A stretch of 64,000 nt of DNA from an uncultured Candidatus Actinomarina sp. (GCA_902555985.1 CACDUI010000002.1:103042-167041); one strand, 5' to 3'; counted from the first letter of the stretch, positions 35,526 to 45,185 are shown. A program made the numbers and translations. The notes: generated by a model from the sequence alone, not told the origin.

Positions 35526-36791
35526 GTGAATAATAAAATTTTTGCCCTAGTGGACTGTAACAATTTTTATGCATCCTGTGAGAGGGTATTCAATCCAAAG
35601 CTAGAAGGGGAACCTATTGTTGTCCTCTCCAACAATGATGGATGTGTAGTTGCTAGATCAAATGAGGCGAAAGCTTTAGGCATACCAATGGGAGCTCCGT
35701 ACTTTAAATACAAACAACTCATCAATAGAAATAGAGTTCACGTATTTTCATCAAATTATACTTTTTATGGTGATATGTCAGCCAGAGTAATGACTTCACT
35801 AAAGTCTCTTGTGAGTGATATAGAGATTTACTCTATCGATGAGGCATTCCTTGATATAAGCAGCTTTTACTACTGTGACTTAGAAGAGACTGCTCTAGAG
35901 ATACGAAGACTAATCAAGCAGTGGACAGGCATTCCTGTCTCTATAGGCATAGGCCCAACAAAGACGTTAGCGAAAGTAGCAAACAGACAGGCCAAGAAAT
36001 ACACAGTATCTAATGTTTTTGACATAAGAGACAAGACTGTAAGAGAAGATATTTTGAAAGACCTACCACTTGAAGAGATATGGGGCATTTCAACAAGATG
36101 GGGTAGAAGACTTCGCAGAATTGGAACAGACACGGCTTATGATTTGACACAGGCAAATGCTCGCCATGTTAGAAAAACTATCAGCATTGTAGGGGAGAGG
36201 ATACATCATGAGCTAAATGGTATTTCCTGCATTGGCATAGAAGAGGTGAAGAATAAAAAAAATATCATATCTTCCAAGTCATTTGGCAGAAAAGTAATGA
36301 TGGTAGGAGAGTTAGAGGAAGCTGTTTCGAACTATGTTGCTAGAGCATGTGAGAAGCTTAGAGCACAGGGTTCGAGAGCACAGGGCTTGTATGTATTTTT
36401 GAGAACAAGTCCATTTGTTGATCCAGAGAAAAGATATAGCAATGGTATGAGTACTTTTTTCACAATACCAACAAGCAATACTTCAAAGATTGTCAAAGAA
36501 GCAAAATATTTAACACGAAAACTCTTTGTGTACGGATATGAGTATCAGAAAATTGGTGTAATGTTACTAGATATTACTGGTTCAGAGAATGAGCAGTATA
36601 GTTTTTACGAATATGAGAACTATGACCAATCCGACCGTGTTATGGAGGTACTGGATGGTGTTAATAGTAAATATGGATCCAGTACATTGACGGTGGGAGC
36701 ACAGGGTATAACAAAAGACTGGAGAATGAAGTCAGAAAGAAAGTCTGCTGCCTACACAACAAATATGCTTCAAATACCAGTTGTGAAGTAA
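35526..36791 (+). CDS. umuC: Y-family DNA polymerase UmuC (polymerase V subunit)
   Basis: 421-residue error-prone translesion polymerase. The palm motif [16 protein letters not shown] (residues 8-23) and the catalytic [11 protein letters not shown] (about 101-111) carry the metal-binding carboxylates, followed by [20 protein letters not shown] and the C-terminal UmuC extension. The GTG start at 35526 has AAGGAG upstream. Base use is visibly less A/T-rich than in neighbouring genes, which suggests transfer. UmuD is divergent instead of upstream in the same operon. Confidence 0.95.
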   Translation: MNNKIFALVDCNNFYASCERVFNPKLEGEPIVVLSNNDGCVVARSNEAKALGIPMGAPYFKYKQLINRNRVHVFSSNYTFYGDMSARVMTSLKSLVSDIEIYSIDEAFLDISSFYYCDLEETALEIRRLIKQWTGIPVSIGIGPTKTLAKVANRQAKKYTVSNVFDIRDKTVREDILKDLPLEEIWGISTRWGRRLRRIGTDTAYDLTQANARHVRKTISIVGERIHHELNGISCIGIEEVKNKKNIISSKSFGRKVMMVGELEEAVSNYVARACEKLRAQGSRAQGLYVFLRTSPFVDPEKRYSNGMSTFFTIPTSNTSKIVKEAKYLTRKLFVYGYEYQKIGVMLLDITGSENEQYSFYEYENYDQSDRVMEVLDGVNSKYGSSTLTVGAQGITKDWRMKSERKSAAYTTNMLQIPVVK

Positions 36792-36825
36792 GAAAAGTAC
36801 GAAGTAATCTGTTTAAATTAAAGAT

Positions 36826-37689
36826 ATGGCTTTAGAGAATCCATATGCAAATTCACTAGATGGTCTTGAGATAGAGGACCCTGTACAAAGCTTTTTTGAT
36901 TATTGCAAAAAACGTGAAGCAGTACGTGTAAAAAGAGAGTCAGGAGAATCTTTTCCCTGGAGTGATGATCCAATTTTACAAAAAGGACGCTTTTTAAATG
37001 TTTTTAGAGAGGATGACAAAGTAAGTAAATCAATTATTAAATTTGCTGAACCAGCAAAAGATGATTTACCTTTGTTAGTCCAAGCTTTATTTTTTAGTAG
37101 GTGGTGCAATAGAGATTTAACTATAGATCAGTTAACACTTGGTGATTTAAGTAATCCAGAGGCTTTAAAAGAAAAACTTATTGGTTTAGAACAATGGGAG
37201 AATTACACAGCATACCCGGTAGAAGATTCTCACTGGGATGATAAGCAATATAATCGTATAGATGCCGCTACATACAAATTTTATGAAAAAAAAGATGAGT
37301 TAGCCCAAATCGTTTTAAATTCTAATAGGAATGTTATTTCTGCTACAAACAATGTAAATAAGCAATTTATGATGAGTAATGACTTCCCAATATTTATGGC
37401 TTTAATCGACATTGCTTGGTTTAGAGAAGATGTCATACCAATCACTACGGATGTTCCAACTGGTATTGGTGCAGAGCCATATTTAGACAGGCTCCAAAAG
37501 TTTCTAAACTTAAATAGTCACCAAGATGTAGGCCTTAGAATGATAAAACTTCAGGAAGAGTATTGGCCTGAAGCAAAAAGAGAGTTTTACCCCATTGATA
37601 TAGAGTATCAATCTTGTGAGTGCAGGAAATACTTTAGCTATGTGAATGGAACAAAAAAATTTGAAGGAAAGAATCTTTTTTCTGTTTAA
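36826..37689 (+). CDS. Putative aGPT-pyrophosphorylase / hmdU-kinase helical-domain-like protein
   Basis: 287 residues. The segment KGRFLNVFREDDKVSKSI (about residue 51-68) and the C-terminal YQSCECRKYFSYVNGT match, as I recall them, the two signature blocks of the helical family that includes alpha-glutamyl/putrescinyl-thymine pyrophosphorylases and 5-hmdU DNA kinases, known from phages with modified thymine and from DNA-repair contexts. The motif match is by eye only. It follows umuC by 34 bp in the same direction and has TAAATT six bases before its ATG, so it has its own start but shares the accessory block. No signal peptide or membrane helix is visible. Confidence 0.5.
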   Translation: MALENPYANSLDGLEIEDPVQSFFDYCKKREAVRVKRESGESFPWSDDPILQKGRFLNVFREDDKVSKSIIKFAEPAKDDLPLLVQALFFSRWCNRDLTIDQLTLGDLSNPEALKEKLIGLEQWENYTAYPVEDSHWDDKQYNRIDAATYKFYEKKDELAQIVLNSNRNVISATNNVNKQFMMSNDFPIFMALIDIAWFREDVIPITTDVPTGIGAEPYLDRLQKFLNLNSHQDVGLRMIKLQEEYWPEAKREFYPIDIEYQSCECRKYFSYVNGTKKFEGKNLFSV

Positions 37690-37755
37690 TTAGAATAACT
37701 TCCACCTTAATCTTAGAATACAACTTGTTAAAAAAAATTATATGAGGATGGCCTA

Positions 37756-40383
37756 TTGAAAGTTTTTGAGTTATCGAAAAAGCTAGGAAAATCCTCAAAA
37801 GAGATCTTACAAGCTGCTGATTATTTAGAAATATTGATAAAAAGTCATTTATCAAGATTGAGCGAAGATGAAGTTAAGCAAATTATTAAATATTTTAGAA
37901 AAAGAAGATTCCTTTTATTTTATAAAAAATACTTCTCACTGTTTCTTTTAATTTTTTTGTTAACAATACTATTTTCCATCATTAACCCTCAATCTGTTTT
38001 ATCTGGAGAAGTAGACGCATCTGTAAATGAATTAGGAGAATTAACTTTAGATTGGGAATTTGATGATTCCGTTGAAAGTGCAATTTTGCTTATTGAGACA
38101 GATTCAGAACTATTTTTAATAGAGGTGTTTGAGAGTGGTGGAAACACAATAGAGTGTTGTTATGATGAAAATTTAGCCGTTACATTATTTTTAACTGATA
38201 AAGAGGGTAATGAAGAAGAGCTCGAGACTAAAAATATAGAAGTTTCAAATAATATTTCAACTACTTCTACTTCTTCAACAACAACTACAACTCTTGCACC
38301 TACAACAACTACAACTCTTGCAGAATGTAATGATGAAGATTTTAAACCTTACACTCTTTATGATTCTGATGGCAATGCTAACACAGTATTGACCTGTAGG
38401 AATCAACAAGATGCACTTGACTTAGGTTATATATATACTACTAATCCAAATCCACCGACAACAACTACTCAGTCGTCTACTACTTCTACTTCAACTACAT
38501 CAACTACTACAACTACTCAGCCGACTACTACTTCTACTTCAACTACGTCAACTACTACCACTCAGCCGACAACAACAACTACGTCAACTACAACCACTCA
38601 GCCGACAACAACAACTACTTCATTTAATTTCTTACCAGCATCTGAGGAGATCTATCGAACAGTTATAAAGTGTAAATCAGGAATTAAAAGTGGTAAGCCA
38701 ACTTACTATTTTTTGCTTAACTCAGTTATAAAAAGTGATAGTAGAGATATAGAGTATAAGCTCGCATACACTTTTAATGATAAAAAGAAAGAGACAAAGT
38801 GGAAAAAATTTCCAAAAAAACAAAATAAAAATTTAACACTTAAGGCTAAAAGATGGATTCCAAAGGACAAACATCAAATTAATACTTTTGAATATTTTTA
38901 TATATATAAATTACCAAACGGAGATATTAAAAAAACATCCCCCTATACAGTCGATGAAAAACTACCGTGTGGTAAAAATGGGGTAGTAACCACTACAACT
39001 TCTATTGTTGTTAGCGATAGAAAATTAAGATTTACGGATGTAATTGATGGATGGCGTCCAAACTTGAGAATATTAACACCAACTACAATACTGTCTCCAA
39101 CTACGACTCTTGCACCTACAACAACTACGACTCTTGCACCTACAACAACTACGACTCTTGCACCTACAACAACTACGACTCTTGCAGAATGTAATGATGA
39201 AGATTTCAAACCTTACACACTTTATGATTCTGAGGGCAATGCCAACACAGTTATGAGTTGTCAAAACGAACAAGATGCTTTGAATTTAAATTATTCATAC
39301 ACTAATAATCCAAAACCACCCCCACCTACAACAACAACTTCAACTACTACAACAACTCTTCCTTCTAGTGTTAGCATCACAACAAGTGAAACATATTTAC
39401 AGTCATCTTGCGTTTACTCTTCAAGTGCTGGAACACGGTCCTACACAAATACTTTTACAAATAATGAAAGTCAAGCAATTTATCTTTTGTATAACAACAC
39501 AGTTGGACTTGCGCCTGTGACCATTGGGGCGGGGCAAACGAGTTCTTATAGTCAGGTTAGTGCAACTCATGGTGCAAATTCAAGACAGTATAAGGCAGCA
39601 TTTACACAAGCTGGATTAGATGATACCGAATTTATTACAAGAAATTTCAACCTAGATTGCCAAGCTGATATTGACATCACCCATAATTTGGCGTCATGTG
39701 CTGGCAGTAAGGGTTCTAGAACAAGAGTTTCCTCCTTAAGCTTTACTAATAATGAAAGTGAAACAGCATATGTATCCACTAGATACTCTACAAATGGAGG
39801 ATCTTCATGGTCAAGTGCAAGTGAGGTTACTGTTTCAGCTGGAGCAACAGTAAACGGTCCAAACTATACAGTACCTAATGGTGGATCAATTATATGGCAG
39901 TCTCATAGAGGCTTTAATATTGCGGGAACAGATGATTTTTCAGATTCGGATTATTACATCCAGAACACCTCTAATACAATAGACTGTCCTGACGGCTACT
40001 ACGTAAATGTCGATGGTTCGAATACATATTCATTAACATTGTCTTGCAAAAAATGGAATAACAATTCAAAATCTTCATTCCAGGGAACCCCTTGGTGGAA
40101 TAACGGTAAAGCTACTGCTAGAAGCTATATGTTTGCACTTATTGCTTTGACTGGTGAGTATGACGATGGCGATACAGATGTAGAAGTAACAGATTACTTT
40201 GATTACCCAGATTCTGGTAACTGTTTTGGGATTAACAATGAAGCATTTTTTGTTTACAAAAGACAAAATGTAAATTATGTAGGACAGAGTTTTTTTGCAC
40301 CTGAATGGAATGATTCAGTTATAACAACTTCTTGGAGCAGCAATGACTTTGAAAATGTTGTATTTGCTGAATTAGTACCTTAA
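37756..40383 (+). CDS. IF2_N-domain protein with membrane helix and Thr-rich extracellular modules
   Basis: 875 residues starting at TTG 37756. Residues 1-48 (VFELSKKLGKSSKEIL, then KSHLSRLSEDEV) look like the IF-2 N-terminal domain. A transmembrane helix follows at about 53-76. Outside the membrane come an Ig-like stretch, Thr-rich linkers, two near-identical cysteine modules (about 188-236 and 476-524: ECNDEDFKPYTLYDS), and two related beta domains (FTNNESQAIYLL and FTNNESETAYVS). The C-terminus has paired cysteines. This is a surface protein of unknown role. It overlaps the convergent MFS gene by 4 bp. No homologue is recalled with the full layout. Confidence 0.7.
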   Translation: MKVFELSKKLGKSSKEILQAADYLEILIKSHLSRLSEDEVKQIIKYFRKRRFLLFYKKYFSLFLLIFLLTILFSIINPQSVLSGEVDASVNELGELTLDWEFDDSVESAILLIETDSELFLIEVFESGGNTIECCYDENLAVTLFLTDKEGNEEELETKNIEVSNNISTTSTSSTTTTTLAPTTTTTLAECNDEDFKPYTLYDSDGNANTVLTCRNQQDALDLGYIYTTNPNPPTTTTQSSTTSTSTTSTTTTTQPTTTSTSTTSTTTTQPTTTTTSTTTTQPTTTTTSFNFLPASEEIYRTVIKCKSGIKSGKPTYYFLLNSVIKSDSRDIEYKLAYTFNDKKKETKWKKFPKKQNKNLTLKAKRWIPKDKHQINTFEYFYIYKLPNGDIKKTSPYTVDEKLPCGKNGVVTTTTSIVVSDRKLRFTDVIDGWRPNLRILTPTTILSPTTTLAPTTTTTLAPTTTTTLAPTTTTTLAECNDEDFKPYTLYDSEGNANTVMSCQNEQDALNLNYSYTNNPKPPPPTTTTSTTTTTLPSSVSITTSETYLQSSCVYSSSAGTRSYTNTFTNNESQAIYLLYNNTVGLAPVTIGAGQTSSYSQVSATHGANSRQYKAAFTQAGLDDTEFITRNFNLDCQADIDITHNLASCAGSKGSRTRVSSLSFTNNESETAYVSTRYSTNGGSSWSSASEVTVSAGATVNGPNYTVPNGGSIIWQSHRGFNIAGTDDFSDSDYYIQNTSNTIDCPDGYYVNVDGSNTYSLTLSCKKWNNNSKSSFQGTPWWNNGKATARSYMFALIALTGEYDDGDTDVEVTDYFDYPDSGNCFGINNEAFFVYKRQNVNYVGQSFFAPEWNDSVITTSWSSNDFENVVFAELVP
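38316..38465 (+). repeat. Copy 1 of a duplicated cysteine-module coding repeat
   Basis: About 150 bp encoding A-E-C-N-D-E-D-F-K-P-Y-T-L-Y-D-S, a second Cys about 25 residues later and a proline/threonine linker. It is nearly identical to the copy at 39180-39329 in the same gene. It indicates internal duplication. Confidence 0.85.
39101..39186 (+). repeat. 24-bp tandem repeat (Leu-Ala-Pro-Thr5 unit)
   Basis: The unit CTACGACTCTTGCACCTACA plus ACAA repeats exactly at 39101, 39125, 39149 and, partially, at 39173. It encodes eight-residue L-A-P-T-T-T-T-T linkers. Any change in copy number keeps the reading frame, so length variation is tolerated. Confidence 0.9.
39180..39329 (+). repeat. Copy 2 of a duplicated cysteine-module coding repeat
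   Basis: Second copy of the module at 38316-38465, with a few codon changes (for example Asp to Glu in the Y-D-S-D/E-G stretch and Thr-Cys to Ser-Cys). It follows the 24-bp tandem array directly. Confidence 0.85.
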
Positions 40384-41609
40384 GATTTATCTAGATTTCT
40401 CCAGATATTTCTTGTTGATAAATACCATACAAATCCGAATATGAAACCTAATACGGGAAATAGTTTAAATACAAAAAGCACACCATATACCGTTGCAAGG
40501 TATCCAATCATAAGTGTTGAAATAGTGTTCATTAGAAAATACAGAGAATAGTCAATACCGGCTATTCTGCCTCTTAGCCTATCCGGTGTAAGTACTTGTA
40601 GTCCATATGTTGAAAAAGCCCACTGAGATCCGCCACCAGAATGACCCAAAATTAACAAAAATACTGTTAAATATAGCGACATTGAAAACGGTATAAAGAA
40701 ATAAAACAAACCCCACGCCATTATCGTTATTCCGATCGTATTAAGAAGTTTTCCATCACTATTACCAAAAAAATATCTAATTGCTATTGGACCAATTAGC
40801 GCCCCTATACCTCTTGCAGCAAACATAAGTCCTGTACCAAAGTCTCCAGTTTTATAAATATCATATGACAGAACGGTAAACAAAGATAATAAACCACTGG
40901 CAGAGATGCTGAATGTTGCTTTTGTAATAATTAAAGAAAAGATTTCTTTTTTAGAAGCTGCATATTTCAGACCTTCTTTATAACTAATATCTTCTTCCTT
41001 TTTATTCTCAGATTTTTCACTTAAATTTTTATTTATGGAAAATACAATTAAAGCTGAAAGAACAAAACTTAAACTGTCTATTGCAAATAACATATTCCTA
41101 CTGATTACTGTGGTTAAATATCCACCAAGACCTGCACCAAGACCAGCCATTACACCCCAACTCGAGAAAAAGATAACATTCGCTTCAGCTAAGTTTTCTT
41201 TTTTTACTACATTAGGCAAAGCAGCATCAGAGGTTGGCATGTACGGTGATCCAGCAACAGAAAGTAATCCAAATGAGAATAAGATAAATACAACATTCTC
41301 TGTAGTTACTGCGTAAAGAATTAACAGAACAGTCAATCCAGATAAAAACTCTGAAATTGCGATTATTTTTTTTCTATCAAATCTATCAGCTAAATAACCA
41401 CCAAAGCTTCCAAGCATAAATAATGGGGCACTTTGAACTACCAAGACAAGAGATGTAATAAAGGGATTCTCTGTAAGTTCATAAATAATACCTAAAAGTG
41501 GTACGGTGAGTAACCAATCACCACCTAATGTGATTAAACGAGCTGCAAAAAGTTTACGAAAGTTATTATTTTCAGTCAGCAATACTTTATATTTTTGAAA
41601 ATTTTCCAT
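40380..41609 (-). CDS. MFS transporter, EntS/MFS_3 type
   Basis: 409 residues with about twelve hydrophobic helices. The N-terminal FRKLFAARLITLGGDWLL and the loop 2-3 motif GGYLADRFDRKKII are those of the enterobactin-exporter-like MFS_3 group; the mirrored motif DRLRGRIAGID occurs in the second half. It likely exports a small molecule or drug. The 3' end overlaps the Thr-rich surface-protein gene by 4 bp, convergently. Confidence 0.87.
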   Translation of the reverse strand: MENFQKYKVLLTENNNFRKLFAARLITLGGDWLLTVPLLGIIYELTENPFITSLVLVVQSAPLFMLGSFGGYLADRFDRKKIIAISEFLSGLTVLLILYAVTTENVVFILFSFGLLSVAGSPYMPTSDAALPNVVKKENLAEANVIFFSSWGVMAGLGAGLGGYLTTVISRNMLFAIDSLSFVLSALIVFSINKNLSEKSENKKEEDISYKEGLKYAASKKEIFSLIITKATFSISASGLLSLFTVLSYDIYKTGDFGTGLMFAARGIGALIGPIAIRYFFGNSDGKLLNTIGITIMAWGLFYFFIPFSMSLYLTVFLLILGHSGGGSQWAFSTYGLQVLTPDRLRGRIAGIDYSLYFLMNTISTLMIGYLATVYGVLFVFKLFPVLGFIFGFVWYLSTRNIWRNLDKS

Positions 41610-41661
41610 AGGCCATTCAACTGTAACTGAAATGAGAAATAACTACTATACTTTAACAATA

Positions 41662-42369
41662 ATGAAAACAGCACTTGTAACAGGAGGAACTAGGGGGATA
41701 GGCCTCTCTACTGCACAAAAATTTATTGAGCAAGGTTGGAATGTATATATTACATCAAGAAAGCAAGAAAACCTAGACATAGTACTTTCAGAAAATCCAC
41801 AATTAAAAGGGTTTGTAGCACGAGCAGATGACCTTGCAGCAGCAACAGAAACATGCAAAAGTGTAATTGAAGAAACAGGTTCACTTGATGTTTTAGTTAA
41901 CAACGCTGGCACTAATCCATCAGGCGGAAGCTTGCTTGATGTAGAATTATCAGCTGTACAAAAGACATGGGATGTAAATTTAATGGGTCCTTTAATGTGG
42001 ACAAGAGAAGCTGTTAAAGCAGGCTTAAAAGAATCAGTTCTAAATGTTTGCTCTATAGGAGGTATAAGACCGTCACAATATATGGGAGCTTACAATATTT
42101 CAAAAGCAGGGTTAATTTATATGACAAAGCAACTAGCTATGGAGTTAGCACCAGATGTTAGAGTTAACGGAATAGCTCCAGCAATAGTTAAAACAAAGCT
42201 CTCCGAAATGCTTTGGATTAGTGATGAAAAAGGCAGTGCAGACCTTCATGCACTTAAAAAACTTGGAGAACCTGAAGATGTTGCTAGTTTAATATATTTT
42301 CTTTCAAGTGATGATGCTTCATGGATCACTGGGGAAGTAGTGACTATTGATGGCGGATTTTTACTTTAA
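41662..42369 (+). CDS. Short-chain dehydrogenase/reductase (SDR)
   Basis: 235 residues from the ATG at 41662, which places the NAD(P)-binding TGGTRGIGLSTA at residues 7-18; an ATG ten codons upstream is less likely. Conserved NNAGTNPSGG, catalytic Ser region CSIGGIRPS and YNISKAG (Tyr-x3-Lys), and the C-terminal ITGEVVTIDGG complete a classical SDR. It resembles 3-oxoacyl-ACP reductase/glucose-dehydrogenase types; the substrate is unknown. Confidence 0.9.
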   Translation: MKTALVTGGTRGIGLSTAQKFIEQGWNVYITSRKQENLDIVLSENPQLKGFVARADDLAAATETCKSVIEETGSLDVLVNNAGTNPSGGSLLDVELSAVQKTWDVNLMGPLMWTREAVKAGLKESVLNVCSIGGIRPSQYMGAYNISKAGLIYMTKQLAMELAPDVRVNGIAPAIVKTKLSEMLWISDEKGSADLHALKKLGEPEDVASLIYFLSSDDASWITGEVVTIDGGFLL

Positions 42370-43308
42370 TTAACCTATAAAATATTTAGCTAATTCGTTA
42401 TATAAAGGTATTCCAAAAATTATATTGAATGGAAAAGTAACACCTAGGCTTAGACCTAAGTAGATTGCAGGATTAGCATCCGGTATTGCGTCTTTTACAA
42501 CTGCAGGCACTGCTATGTAGCTTGCACTAGCTGTGAGCACCATCAGTAATGTAGAGTTACCAACGGATAGGTCAAAATTAATTGATGCAATCAAAGCAAT
42601 TAATGATCCTATCAGTGGTGTTAATAAAGCAAATGCTATTAAATTGACTCCCTTACCTTTAAGTTCTCCAGTTCTTTTAGCAACTCTAGTTCCCATGACA
42701 AACAAAAATACATACAAAATATAATCAAAAACAGTAACTATAAAGATATCTATATTTGAAATAACTGTTTTGTTTACAAAATATCCTACAAACAACGATG
42801 AGATTAAAATAATATTGGGGATTTCTAAAAAAGCAGTTTTGATAGTTTGAAAATTAGTACCTTTGTTAATTTTGTTATGAGTAACTAAATAAAGTGCCAT
42901 AAAAATTGCTGGAAATTCCATTACGACTAAAACTGCAGACATGTAATTATCAAAGTCTTGATTAGTAGTTGATAAATATGCAATAGCTGTAACAAATGTA
43001 ACAGCACTTACAGATCCATATGTACCAGAAAGTGCAGCAGCGTCATCAGTGTTGAGTATATTTTTAAGATAAATGTAAGCAATAGCTGGAATTAAAAGAG
43101 CAAATAAAATTCCAAGAGACAAAGCACTGATAACATCATTTATAAAACCATTTTCTTGAAGACTTAAACCACCTTTAAGTCCAAGTGCAAGTAATAAATA
43201 GTAACCTAAATATTTAGAAATTGAGTTTGGAAGAGTTATTTTAAAGGTAATACCAATAATTATTCCAGAAAGGAATAATATTAGTGCTGGATTAAGTACG
43301 GCTTCCAT
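42370..43308 (-). CDS. SbtA-type sodium-dependent bicarbonate transporter family protein
   Basis: 312 residues with about ten hydrophobic helices. It shows the SbtA-family pattern: LGYYLLLALGLKGGLSLQ near residue 35, LSGTYGSVSAVTFVTAIAYL near residue 93, and the repeated second-half ASASYIAVPAVVKDAIPDA. In cyanobacteria SbtA imports bicarbonate with sodium; here it could supply anaplerotic carboxylation. No PII-like SbtB gene is adjacent. Confidence 0.83.
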   Translation of the reverse strand: MEAVLNPALILFLSGIIIGITFKITLPNSISKYLGYYLLLALGLKGGLSLQENGFINDVISALSLGILFALLIPAIAYIYLKNILNTDDAAALSGTYGSVSAVTFVTAIAYLSTTNQDFDNYMSAVLVVMEFPAIFMALYLVTHNKINKGTNFQTIKTAFLEIPNIILISSLFVGYFVNKTVISNIDIFIVTVFDYILYVFLFVMGTRVAKRTGELKGKGVNLIAFALLTPLIGSLIALIASINFDLSVGNSTLLMVLTASASYIAVPAVVKDAIPDANPAIYLGLSLGVTFPFNIIFGIPLYNELAKYFIG

Positions 43309-43358
43309 TCAAATAAAAATGATAGTTAGATAATAGATTTGTATTGTCGTATTGAAAA

Positions 43359-44120
43359 TTATTTTATTTTTCTTACTAACTCTTCAACTCTATTGATGTC
43401 GACTCTCTTAGCAACATCATTGTCAAATTTGAAACTTGTTCCAACAATTAATATGTCCGCTAAATCTTCATAAGCATCTACATTTGTGGATGTAACTCCC
43501 GAGCCAATTGCAAGTTTTCCACTTGGTACAATATTTCTAACTTTTTGTAAGTCTTCGATGTTTATCTCATGTCCAGTACCGTCACCAGTAACTATTACAA
43601 CATCTGCACCAGCTCTTTGTATGAGTTCTTCAGCGTGATTTTCTATCTTAGAACCTGGAGCAGGAACTGCATGTTTTACAAAGACATCAGCATATATTTC
43701 AATATGGTTATTTAAGCTTGATTTAAATTGGTTAACTTCATGTGCATCTCCCTCAATAACACCTTGATCAGTGAACATTGTGTTATTTAAAACATTGATT
43801 CTTACGAATTGTGATTTTGTAGCTTCTGCAATTGCAAGTGCTGCAATACCATCATTTCTCAAAACATTAATTCCAACTTTGACATCTCTTTCAATTGATA
43901 AATTTTCAACAACTGTTGTGAAACTCGCTAGAGTTCTTTTAGAAATATCATCTTTTACAAATGGTGTGTCACCAAAATTCTCAATGATAATTCCATCAAC
44001 ACCACCATAAATTAAACTATTAACATCTTCCTGAGCTGAGTCGATAATTTCATCTAGAGATATTCTGTTAGAAGGGGAGCCGGGAAGGCTTTTTAAATGT
44101 ACAACTCCGTAAACTTGCAT
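43359..44120 (-). CDS. BtpA/SgcQ family TIM-barrel protein
   Basis: 253 residues. The opening VYGVVHLKSLPGSP and the GVDGIIIENFGDTPFVKDDI segment are diagnostic for the BtpA family (photosystem I biogenesis protein in cyanobacteria, SgcQ in enteric bacteria); later GADVVIVTGDGTGHEI and VTSTNVDAYEDLADILIVGT support a phosphate-binding TIM barrel. In a non-phototroph it is probably a nucleoside/sugar enzyme. It is directly coupled to the next gene upstream (shared base 44120). Confidence 0.85.
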   Translation of the reverse strand: MQVYGVVHLKSLPGSPSNRISLDEIIDSAQEDVNSLIYGGVDGIIIENFGDTPFVKDDISKRTLASFTTVVENLSIERDVKVGINVLRNDGIAALAIAEATKSQFVRINVLNNTMFTDQGVIEGDAHEVNQFKSSLNNHIEIYADVFVKHAVPAPGSKIENHAEELIQRAGADVVIVTGDGTGHEINIEDLQKVRNIVPSGKLAIGSGVTSTNVDAYEDLADILIVGTSFKFDNDVAKRVDINRVEELVRKIK

Positions 44121-44857
44121 TATATTTTAACGTGATTTAATTTAACAAATTTTTTAGCAAAGTCACCTTCAGTTGATAGTGTCAATTTTTGACCTTTAGG
44201 AATCCTACCTGTTACCACTCTGCACCAATCACTTGCGTTGCCCTTTATACTGTTTTCACTTTGTTCATTACCAAATTGCCAAGCTTTATATTCTGGTCCA
44301 ATAAGTTCGATTCTTAAATCCTGATATTTTAGTTTATTCACCTTACTTGTTCGTTCAGCATTTAACCACCCAAATAAAGCAACATGCTCGACCCTCACTG
44401 TGTCTTCATATTCCTTCTTCATAGCATCATAAACATCTAAACTATGAGCCCAGGTTTCGGCAAGTTTGGTTACTGCAAATGTTCGACAATCAATTTCATT
44501 TTTCCACCATGTAATTTTTTTTCCAGGTGAGGATTTAGCCAATGTCTCAATAACTGAAGCCCTAGACATTCTCCACCACTCGATTACGTCTTGAGGCCTC
44601 ATGTCATTTCCTCTTTTTATTGCTTCTTTTTCAAATTTTTCAAGTCCTTTTGGTCCTCTGTATTTGTTAAAATCAGTTCCTTTTTTCTTTAACGCATTGT
44701 GTGCCAAATCTTCTAGTGCAGCTAAATAGCTTACATGGGCAGTGATATCCCAATTTTTGTAAGTTGTTTTTGTTTTCCAATTCCTTACAGGAATACTTTG
44801 AAGGTATTGGTCTAATAACTGCTGTTCTGCAACGAGATTACTTAATATTTCTTGCAC
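44120..44857 (-). CDS. DinB-like metal-binding protein of the TIGR03084/maleylpyruvate-isomerase family
   Basis: 245 residues with a GTG start and TAAACT seven bases upstream. The N-terminal four-helix MDMPI_N-type domain shows NWDITAHVSYLAALEDLA and WAHSLDVYDAM, whose His and Asp/Glu residues would hold a metal. Actinobacterial relatives use mycothiol or act on small molecules; the reaction cannot be stated. It forms a two-gene operon with the BtpA-like gene. Confidence 0.8.
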   Translation of the reverse strand: MQEILSNLVAEQQLLDQYLQSIPVRNWKTKTTYKNWDITAHVSYLAALEDLAHNALKKKGTDFNKYRGPKGLEKFEKEAIKRGNDMRPQDVIEWWRMSRASVIETLAKSSPGKKITWWKNEIDCRTFAVTKLAETWAHSLDVYDAMKKEYEDTVRVEHVALFGWLNAERTSKVNKLKYQDLRIELIGPEYKAWQFGNEQSENSIKGNASDWCRVVTGRIPKGQKLTLSTEGDFAKKFVKLNHVKI

Positions 44858-44952
44858 AATTATAAGTTTACTTGAGTCAGGTAATTAACTCCACTAGCAT
44901 TTTCATCAAAAAAAAACTTTTTTTAAACTAATTTTGGTTTTATGATGCTTTT

Positions 44953-45168
44953 ATGAAGAAAATCTTTAAGTTTGCTTTAATTGTCTTAGGACTTAGATAT
45001 GTAGTTAGTCTTATGGATGAGAATGTCGATATAAAAATTCAAATTAAAAAGCTTAGAAACGAACTTGCTAATTTAGAAACAGAAGATTTAGAAAATAAAT
45101 TAAAAGATTTTTTTAAAAAGTATGATCCAAAATTTAAAGATCAAGAAGAAAATCAGGAAGATTTTTAA
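44953..45168 (+). CDS. Small membrane-anchored hypothetical protein
   Basis: 71 residues: a hydrophobic N-terminus (about residues 4-20, FKFALIVLGLRYVVSLM) followed by a charged, Lys/Glu-rich coiled-coil-like tail. No family recognised. A TATGAT hexamer sits exactly six bases before the ATG (44941-44946), giving good support for expression as a leaderless mRNA. The next gene follows 17 nt later. Confidence 0.65.
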   Translation: MKKIFKFALIVLGLRYVVSLMDENVDIKIQIKKLRNELANLETEDLENKLKDFFKKYDPKFKDQEENQEDF

Positions 45169-45185
45169 ACTCTTCTATAAAGCCA

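Noticed and set aside
39101..39186. CRISPR-like array of short repeats
   Set aside because: The units are directly adjacent without spacers and encode Thr-rich linkers inside one long reading frame.
38943..39273. Minus-strand ORFs opposite the Thr-rich region
   Set aside because: They are low-complexity mirrors of the repeat-coding strand with no start signals.
34956..40383. A complete mobile element around umuDC and the surface protein
   Set aside because: No transposase, integrase, tRNA target or flanking repeats are visible; transfer is only suggested by base use.
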